A DNA stretch of 7,692 nucleotides from Planctomycetota bacterium (GTDB taxonomy: Bacteria > Planctomycetota > Phycisphaerae > Sedimentisphaerales > SM23-30). The stretch covers positions 299-7,990 of the forward strand of contig JAKJEP010000144.1 of the NCBI GenBank assembly GCA_022705365.1, in the 5' to 3' direction. Below, in pieces: positions 1 to 4,762 of the stretch (position 1 is its first letter; every line of letters begins with the position of its first letter). Under the pieces are notes generated by a model. That model saw only the letters and a program-made list of their open reading frames with translations. It was not told the origin of the DNA and did no database searches. A program made the translations under genes and the position numbers.

Positions 1-274
1 CGCTATCTGTTATATCAGCCGGGGGCTGCACCGCCGGAGCGGTATGATTTTGCGGCATAGGAATCATCTGCAAGGTGATGACCGGGGCGCAGACCATCAG
101 GGCCAGGCCGCCGCAGGCGATCAGGTAGCGCAGATGGGCGGAGGATTTATGCAGCAGTTTGAGCAGGACCGCCAGCAGCAGGCCGATGGCGCAGGCCTGC
201 CAGACGAAATGGACCAGGGTCCAGCCGATTTTTTGGGTTATTGCCGCCTGAAAAAGGTTCTGCATGGTTTCCAT
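1..274 (-). CDS. BlaR1/MecR1-like M56-family membrane protein, N-terminal part (cut by window edge)
   Basis: The first 91 codons of a gene that continues past the left edge. Seen: two hydrophobic segments, about residues 17-40 (IGWTLVHFVWQA then a Leu-rich run) and 49-70 (RYLIACGGLALMVC), joined by a short basic loop (KLLHKSSAH). This pattern of a Trp/His-containing first helix, short basic loop and second helix is typical of the N-terminus of M56 peptidases such as BlaR1 and MecR1. In that family the membrane protein senses a signal and activates a cytoplasmic zinc protease that inactivates the partner repressor; the HExxH site would lie outside the window. The ATG at 274 is preceded by GAGGG (283-287) at 8 nt, inside the end of the upstream repressor gene, and only base 275 separates the two genes, so translation is probably coupled. 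A second in-frame ATG lies at 265. The sensed ligand is unknown and need not be a beta-lactam. Confidence 0.8.
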   Translation of the reverse strand, partial: METMQNLFQAAITQKIGWTLVHFVWQACAIGLLLAVLLKLLHKSSAHLRYLIACGGLALMVCAPVITLQMIPMPQNHTAPAVQPPADITDS

Positions 275-275
275 A

Positions 276-659
276 TTATTTTCCCTCTATTTCGGTGAGC
301 ATTTGTTTGATTTTCGCCAGTTCGCCGGCGGAGATCTTTTTGGCCGACAAGGCCCGCAGGACCAGTTTTTCCGCCGATCCGCCGAAGGCCTTGTCCATCA
401 GATCGCCGAGTAGCTGATTTTGGGTCTGCTCCTCGGGCAGGTGAGCCTGATAGACATGGGTCCGCTGGGACTGATCGCGCACGACAAGTCCCTTCTCTGC
501 CATGATTTGCATCAATTTCAGGGTGGTGGTGTAGCCGGTGGGCTGCTGTTTGCTTAGCGTTTCGTTGACCTGCCGGACGGTGCAGGGGCCTTTCTCCCAG
601 AGGATGCCCAGAATTGCCAGCTCGCTTTCGGTAGGTTTGGGTATTTTTGGTTTAACCAT
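276..659 (-). CDS. blaI: BlaI/MecI/CopY-family transcriptional repressor
   Basis: A 127-residue winged-helix repressor of normal family length. Seen: an N-terminal DNA-binding domain at about residues 10-70, starting PTESELAILGILWEKGPCTV, with the conserved GYTTTLKLMQIMAEKGLV recognition region and the wing ending in HVYQA. A C-terminal dimerisation part follows (LLGDLMDKAFGGSAEKLV). The start at 659 is chosen because AAAGGA (667-672) sits 7 nt upstream. A TTG at 698 would add 13 residues, but it lies in the predicted -10 box and has no ribosome site. In the family, dimers bind palindromic operators and are inactivated by the partner M56 protease. No Asn-Phe dipeptide, the known cleavage site in Staphylococcus BlaI and MecI, is present, so the cleavage point must differ if cleavage happens. 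Two operator-like dyads lie in its own promoter. The target genes are unknown; blaI is used as a family label, not as proof of a link to beta-lactamase. Confidence 0.93.
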   Translation of the reverse strand: MVKPKIPKPTESELAILGILWEKGPCTVRQVNETLSKQQPTGYTTTLKLMQIMAEKGLVVRDQSQRTHVYQAHLPEEQTQNQLLGDLMDKAFGGSAEKLVLRALSAKKISAGELAKIKQMLTEIEGK

Positions 660-696
660 GGTAAAATCCTTTCTGATGGTTGAGTTATCTATCTTC

Positions 697-724
697 AATA
701 TACGACATTTTTCGTACTTGTCAA
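697..724 (-). promoter_or_regulatory. Sigma70-type promoter of the repressor/M56 operon
   Basis: Reading leftward, a perfect TTGACA -35 box (724-719) is followed after 16 nt by TATATT (702-697), a five-of-six match to TATAAT. Transcription should start near 690, leaving about 30 nt of leader before the repressor ATG at 659. Operator-like dyads overlap the outer edge of the -35 box and fill the spacer. Confidence 0.7.
701..716. promoter_or_regulatory. Putative BlaI operator 1
   Basis: A 16-bp dyad with perfect 5-bp arms, TACGA (701-705) and TCGTA (712-716), separated by 6 bp. It lies between the -35 and -10 boxes of the repressor promoter, where bound repressor would block RNA polymerase. Its layout matches operator 2, 22 bp away centre to centre. 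That BlaI binds here is inferred from position and symmetry. Confidence 0.65.
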
Positions 725-738
725 CGAAATATTTCGTA
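723..738. promoter_or_regulatory. Putative BlaI operator 2
   Basis: A perfect 14-bp palindrome, ACGAAATATTTCGT (724-737). In the 16-bp frame of operator 1 it reads AACGA-N6-TCGTA, one mismatch from the first site. It overlaps the upstream end of the -35 box. The near two-helical-turn spacing from operator 1 puts both dimers on about the same face of the DNA. Confidence 0.65.
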
Positions 739-920
739 TTTTAGTAAAAAATCTTCATTTTCCAGTCTTATGTATTCCGTAAAGACCAGGCGATGCGGGC
801 GGGTGGATGTGAATCCATATTCATAAGATTTTACCAGCAATATAGTTACCATATTTTTTATGCCTATATTTTACGCAAGAAAGATACGGTAAATTGTGTA
901 AGGAACCGGCTGGCAGAATA

Positions 921-935
921 TCCATATACTATGGA
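921..935. repeat. Perfect 6-bp-arm dyad upstream of htrA
   Basis: TCCATA (921-926) and TATGGA (930-935) flank a 3-bp centre. The dyad covers the place where a -35 element would fall for the TATAAT at 948, so it could be an operator or activator site for htrA. The binding protein is unknown, and the sequence differs from the BlaI-type dyads. Confidence 0.4.
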
Positions 936-953
936 CTAATTGGTGAATATAAT
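925..953 (+). promoter_or_regulatory. Candidate htrA promoter
   Basis: A perfect TATAAT -10 hexamer sits at 948-953. The hexamer 17 nt upstream is TATACT (925-930), only a weak match to TTGACA, so activity may depend on an activator. A start near 960 would give a leader of about 46 nt. An alternative is GGAACC (902-907), like the -35 of some ECF sigma promoters, 17 nt before the TATACT, but the downstream element does not fit an ECF -10 well. Confidence 0.35.
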
Positions 954-1005
954 ACGAAAGCGATGTGTACTTTAAACTTGCAGGTCCAGAGGAAAGGATA
1001 AAACG

Positions 1006-2442
1006 ATGATTCGCTGGCGATTGCTTCTGATGGGAACTTTTGCAGTTTTATTTTTTCAGGCGGCTGGTGTGTCGGGAGCCTACAGCCGAATTACGCCCGT
1101 GGTGGAGGCCTTCGAGAAAAACAAAGACGCTGTGGTAAGTATTACCGGCAAACAGCTTGCCCAGATGCAGCAGGGTCTTTTCAGCTGGGGGTTTGAAGAC
1201 CTGCCATTTTATCAGCAGAAACGCTCTATCGAAATGCCTTTTCTCGGCTCCGGATTTGTGATCAGCCCCCGCGGTTATATCATCACCAACGCCCATGTCG
1301 TTGCCCAGGCAACCGAAATCACCATCCATATGACGGATGGCAATGCCTATCAGGCCCAGATTGTGGCGGCGGATGTTTCCGCGGACCTGGCGGTTTTGAA
1401 AATTGAAGTGGAAAAACCGCTGCCGGCTGTGAACCTGGGCCGCAGCGATGATCTGAAAATCGGCGAAACCGTCCTGGCCATCGGCAATCCCTTCGGCTAT
1501 CAGCAGACGCTTACCGACGGCATTATCAGTGCCATTCACCGGGAAGTGGATGTGGAACAGCTCAGCATGCGCGATTTAATCCAGATTTCGGCACCGATCA
1601 ATCCCGGCAACAGCGGCGGCCCCCTGCTGAACATCAACGGGGAGGTAATCGGCATCAATACCGCGATTCGCAAAGCGGCCCAGGGAATCGGATTTGCGAT
1701 ACCGATTGACTGGCTTCAGGAAATCATTCCTTCCATGCTGAATGTGGACCGGCTGCGGCGGGCAGACCTGGGTCTGGAGGTTGCTGATGCGGCGGGTGCG
1801 AAAGAGCCGGAGGCCGCCGAGGCGGGTGCATCCGATTCCGCCGGGGTTCTGGTTAAAGCTATTCGGCCCGGCAGTGCGGCCCATCATGCCGGGTTCGAGG
1901 TCGGCGATCGAATTACCGCGGTCAACCAGCATCCGGTTTCTTCGGCTCTGGAATTTTATTTTGTGATGCTCGAACAGAAGATGGGTTCGGAAGTGCAATT
2001 TTCCATCCTGCGGGAAAATCAATCCCGGATCCTGCCGGTACGTTTCGCACAGCGGCCCCAGCCCGATGGCAAGGCCCTGGCCCGGCAATTGTTCGGCATT
2101 GAGATTGCGCCGCTGACCGAACCGATGATTCGCCGCTATCGGATTGCCGGGAATCCGGATATGGTGGTAGTCACGGAGGCGGAGCCGGGGGGGCCGGCCG
2201 ATAATGCCGGGATCGAACCGGGCGATTTACTTATCGGATTAAATGGCAGCGAGATTGCGAACCTGGAACAACTGGGACTGGTTCTGGAAGAAATAGAAAG
2301 AGGGGCGTTATTGAAAATCACTTTCAATCGAACGCAATCCTATTTCGGATACCAGGAGGTTATCCAATATACCCGTACGGTCCGCACGCGCGCTGCGCAG
2401 CCGCAAAAAACCGGCAATACCCAGGAAGAGATTGCAATTTAA
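1006..2442 (+). CDS. HtrA/DegP-family periplasmic serine endoprotease, two PDZ domains
   Basis: A complete 478-residue envelope quality-control protease that should degrade or refold misfolded periplasmic proteins. Seen: an N-terminal signal peptide (basic MIRWR, hydrophobic core 6-22, likely cleavage near SGA at 23-25). The trypsin-like domain has all three catalytic residues: His97 in TNAHVV, Asp127 in SADLAVL and Ser203 in GNSGGPL. PDZ1 (about 254-347) carries GVLVKAIRPGSAAHHAGFEVGD, which in this copy follows an Ala/Glu-rich low-complexity stretch (260-279). PDZ2 (about 362-445) carries GGPADNAGIEPGDLLIGLNG. The length and domain order match DegP/DegQ-like proteins. The ATG at 1006 is supported by AGAGGAAAGGA (988-998), 7 nt upstream. 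The gene is transcribed away from the repressor gene, stands alone on this strand, and ends 20 bp from the convergent kinase gene. I give no symbol because degP, degQ and mucD cannot be separated from sequence alone. Confidence 0.95.
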   Translation: MIRWRLLLMGTFAVLFFQAAGVSGAYSRITPVVEAFEKNKDAVVSITGKQLAQMQQGLFSWGFEDLPFYQQKRSIEMPFLGSGFVISPRGYIITNAHVVAQATEITIHMTDGNAYQAQIVAADVSADLAVLKIEVEKPLPAVNLGRSDDLKIGETVLAIGNPFGYQQTLTDGIISAIHREVDVEQLSMRDLIQISAPINPGNSGGPLLNINGEVIGINTAIRKAAQGIGFAIPIDWLQEIIPSMLNVDRLRRADLGLEVADAAGAKEPEAAEAGASDSAGVLVKAIRPGSAAHHAGFEVGDRITAVNQHPVSSALEFYFVMLEQKMGSEVQFSILRENQSRILPVRFAQRPQPDGKALARQLFGIEIAPLTEPMIRRYRIAGNPDMVVVTEAEPGGPADNAGIEPGDLLIGLNGSEIANLEQLGLVLEEIERGALLKITFNRTQSYFGYQEVIQYTRTVRTRAAQPQKTGNTQEEIAI

Positions 2443-2462
2443 CGGCGTTTCCGACGGCGAAC

Positions 2463-4682
2463 TTACGATCGTTTTTTGCCGCCGGGAAGACTGGTTCCTT
2501 TCTCGCCGCCGATATACTCATAATATCTATCGTAGCTTTCCTGGAAGTAGCCGCCCCGGCGCGGACGCACCGCATTCAGCAAAACACCCAGAATCCGCAC
2601 ATTTCCAGCCCGCAGCTCGCGCAGCATACGCTGCACCACCCCGCGCGGGGTATCCTCGGCATGAACCACGAGTAAGGTTCCGTCGGTAAATCCGGCCAGT
2701 ATTTTCGCATCCGTCACGACCAGCATCGGGGGCCCGTCGATGATTATATGATCATAATGCTTCTTTTGATGGTTCAGAAATTCCCGCATCCGCACACTGT
2801 TCAGCAATTCCGCCGGATTGGGCGGCGTAGGTCCGCTCTCGACCAGAGCCAGTCCCTCCGTACCGGTGGAACGAATGGCTTCCGATTCCTGCACCTGCCC
2901 CACCAGCAGATTACTCAAACCACGCTGCGTCCCTTCCGCCGGAAACATCCGGCTCAAGGCCGGGCGGCGGAAATTCGCATCGACCAGCAGGACCTTTTTC
3001 CCTTCCGCTGCCAGGGTAATTCCCAGATTCACCGCCGTGGTCGTCTTGCCGCAATCTGCGGTGCTGCTGGTTATCAGAATGCTTCTCATCTCCTCGGCTG
3101 GCGCACTGAAAAACAGGTTGGTCCGAACCTGCCGAAACGACTCGCTGAATATCGACTGCGGATGAATCGCCGCCACTTTGGCGATGGGGATTTCATCGGC
3201 GTCCTTGTCTTCGTATTCCGGCACGATTCCCAGCAGCGGGATATTCAGATAACGCACCACATCGCTGGGACTCTTGATCGAATCATCCAGGAATTCCAGC
3301 AGGAATAGCAAGCCCGCCGAGAGCATCAGTCCCAAAATAAATCCGCCCGGCAAAAATATCTCCAGCCTGGGAAAACTCATCTCCAGCGGCTCCGTCGGGG
3401 TGCTGGCAATCTCCACTCGCACTCGATCCGGACTGGTCATCGTCGCCTTGGTCGAATTGATCTCGTTTTCATAGGTTTCCAGCCGATCTACCATCAGCTT
3501 GATCTGTTCCTCCCCGCTTTCATAATCCGTGAGCCTTTGCTGCATATCACTGTATCGCGTGGAAACTTCCGCAAATTTATCATTAATCTCATTCAGCTCC
3601 TGCGTCAAGGATTGGACCTGGTTGAGGATACTCTGTTCCTCCGATGCACTGTATTGGCGTTCCAATTCCGCCTCCCGCTGGGTGGAGATCGCCTGCACCG
3701 CTTCGATTCGCTTCTTCACTTCCCGGATCTCCTGATGATCTTCACCCAGACGCTCCAGTAAGCGGCTCATTTCCTCGTTCAGGCCCACCACCCGGTTTCG
3801 CAGCCCCTGTACGAGCGGATCCTGCTCAACCGCCAAGCGAACAGTGTTTGTCACCCCGTACTGCTGGCGCTGCTCCTGCACCTGTGCCTGTAAAATTTCC
3901 ATTTCCTTCAGCAATGCCTGCAATCGCAGCTTCTCCTGGTGGAGCAATTGCAATTCCTGCTGAACCACTATATCCCCGCCTTCCCAGCCTTTGGTACTGC
4001 TGATTAAACGCGCCAAATCCTTTTGGTTATTCCGCAGCCGGGTCAGTTCGTTCGTCAGGTCATCTTTGCCTTTGTTTAGCGTTTTGAGCCGGTCCCCAAA
4101 CTCCCCCTCCGCACCCGAAACCATATCCTGCTGAAACTGGTCCATTACCTCTCGTAATATCGCTTGTGCTTCCTCCGGACGGGCGGCACTGAATCCCAGC
4201 ATGATCAAATCGGTATCCCGGCGCGGACTGGCGTAAAACGAATCCTTAAAATCCTCCATCAACTCCTGGGCGTTGTCTTTCCGTTTTTGAAACCACTTGG
4301 TCTCCTGGACCCGCAGCCGCTGCAAAACTCTGGTGATAAAGGATTCGCCCATCAACTGGGCCGCCTTACTCTGGGTTTCCAGGGCAATCACCCGCTCATT
4401 TACCTGGGTGGTCTGTCCTTTAAGCAAATCCGGTGCATTGGGCATCTTACATCGGATAAACGCCTGCGAGGTGTATTTCGGATAATACATCCGGCACAAA
4501 TACCACAGGCCGCCGGCCAGGATGGTGCACAAAATCGTAACGATCAATATCAGCCAGATTCTTCTGCGGATAATTCCCATCACTTCCTTGAAGGTAAGGG
4601 TATTCATGGGGACCGGCGCTCCTGCCGGCCGCGCAGCCATTCCGGCGGTTCTGGGTAAGGCTATCTGTCCACTCATAGTCAT
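2463..4682 (-). CDS. Wzc-type tyrosine autokinase / polysaccharide co-polymerase (fused Wzz and kinase)
   Basis: A full-length 739-residue inner-membrane protein expected to control chain length and export of a capsular or exopolysaccharide through autophosphorylation. Seen, from the 4682 start: a Wzz domain beginning near residue 28, TM1 at about 42-63, a long periplasmic helical/coiled-coil region (about 195-415), Pro-containing approach to TM2 (about 441-463), then a cytoplasmic BY-kinase. The kinase has ESFRQVR (514-520), matching the EX2RX2R oligomerisation motif. It also has Walker A STADCGKTTT (540-549, Lys546), Walker A' VLLVDANFRRP (564-574, Asp568) and Walker B HIIIDGPP (645-652, Asp649). 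Five tyrosines cluster near the C-terminus (712, 717, 720, 721, 723), the expected autophosphorylation sites. Walker A has Ser where many P-loops start with Gly, which is tolerated in this family. The start is uncertain by two codons: GAGAGG (4684-4689) is 7 nt from the ATG at 4676 but only 1 nt from the one at 4682, so 4676 is favoured. It lies 80 nt after the TPR gene, probably in one operon. Confidence 0.93.
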   Translation of the reverse strand: MTMSGQIALPRTAGMAARPAGAPVPMNTLTFKEVMGIIRRRIWLILIVTILCTILAGGLWYLCRMYYPKYTSQAFIRCKMPNAPDLLKGQTTQVNERVIALETQSKAAQLMGESFITRVLQRLRVQETKWFQKRKDNAQELMEDFKDSFYASPRRDTDLIMLGFSAARPEEAQAILREVMDQFQQDMVSGAEGEFGDRLKTLNKGKDDLTNELTRLRNNQKDLARLISSTKGWEGGDIVVQQELQLLHQEKLRLQALLKEMEILQAQVQEQRQQYGVTNTVRLAVEQDPLVQGLRNRVVGLNEEMSRLLERLGEDHQEIREVKKRIEAVQAISTQREAELERQYSASEEQSILNQVQSLTQELNEINDKFAEVSTRYSDMQQRLTDYESGEEQIKLMVDRLETYENEINSTKATMTSPDRVRVEIASTPTEPLEMSFPRLEIFLPGGFILGLMLSAGLLFLLEFLDDSIKSPSDVVRYLNIPLLGIVPEYEDKDADEIPIAKVAAIHPQSIFSESFRQVRTNLFFSAPAEEMRSILITSSTADCGKTTTAVNLGITLAAEGKKVLLVDANFRRPALSRMFPAEGTQRGLSNLLVGQVQESEAIRSTGTEGLALVESGPTPPNPAELLNSVRMREFLNHQKKHYDHIIIDGPPMLVVTDAKILAGFTDGTLLVVHAEDTPRGVVQRMLRELRAGNVRILGVLLNAVRPRRGGYFQESYDRYYEYIGGEKGTSLPGGKKRS

Positions 4683-4683
4683 G

Positions 4684-4689
4684 CCTCTC
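4684..4689 (-). promoter_or_regulatory. Ribosome-binding site deciding the kinase start
   Basis: GAGAGG on the minus strand ends 7 nt before the ATG at 4676 and 1 nt before the ATG at 4682. Normal spacing favours 4676, which removes Met-Thr from the longer version of the protein. Confidence 0.5.
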
Positions 4690-4693
4690 TTCT

Positions 4694-4717
4694 CTGCAAA
4701 ATCATTTGCAATTTTGT
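4694..4717 (-). repeat. A/T-rich overlapping inverted repeats before the kinase gene
   Basis: On the minus strand CAAAAT and ATTTTG form 6-bp arms around 8 nt. Overlapping them, GCAAA and TTTGC can pair around a 4-nt loop. The two hairpins are mutually exclusive and end just before the ribosome-binding site, so they could tune translation. They are weak and may be chance in A/T-rich sequence. Confidence 0.25.
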
Positions 4718-4742
4718 AATTTTCCTTTTTTCTATTTCCATC

Positions 4743-4756
4743 GGACCTTCCGGTCC
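4743..4756 (-). repeat. Small stem-loop after the TPR gene stop
   Basis: In the minus-strand transcript GGACC pairs with GGTCC around GGAA, a GNRA-type tetraloop, starting 6 nt after the TPR stop codon. The stem is only 5 bp and is followed by an A-rich rather than U-rich tract, so it does not look like an intrinsic terminator. It may protect a processed 3' end or simply punctuate the operon. Confidence 0.4.
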
Positions 4757-4762
4757 TTTATG

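Larger units (their letters stand above)
745..987. other. AT-rich divergent intergenic region between blaI and htrA
   Basis: This gene-free stretch is visibly richer in A and T than the flanking genes. It contains a perfect TATAAT, two short perfect dyads and a degenerate BlaI-like site, listed separately where supportable. I see no convincing small reading frame: the best ATG frame (770) gives 18 codons and lacks a ribosome-binding site. There is no obvious structured RNA or riboswitch. Confidence 0.6.

Noticed and set aside
44..298. An 84-codon plus-strand frame at the left edge
   Set aside because: The opposite strand encodes a convincing M56 N-terminus with two TM helices and a coupled start; this frame is its shadow.
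660..698. N-terminal extension of the repressor from a TTG at 698
   Set aside because: The TTG falls inside the predicted -10 box, upstream of the expected transcript start, while the ATG at 659 has a well-spaced AAAGGA.
902..930. GGAACC as the -35 of an ECF (sigmaE-like) htrA promoter
   Set aside because: The spacing is possible, but the element 17 nt downstream is TATACT, not an ECF-like -10, so it is mentioned only as an alternative.
1048..2088. Two long minus-strand reading frames (163 and 170 codons) opposite htrA
   Set aside because: They lie antisense to a gene with an intact catalytic triad and PDZ motifs, and their translations show no recognisable domain. They are by-products of codon bias.
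2465..2477. ACGATCGT followed by six T as an intrinsic terminator for htrA
   Set aside because: A self-complementary 8-mer has no loop and cannot form a stable hairpin, and no longer GC-rich stem abuts the T run.
2748..3308. A 186-codon plus-strand frame opposite the kinase domain, and similar frames at 4164-4658 and 4706-5305
   Set aside because: All are antisense to strongly supported genes, and their His/Arg/Gln/Leu-rich translations match no family.
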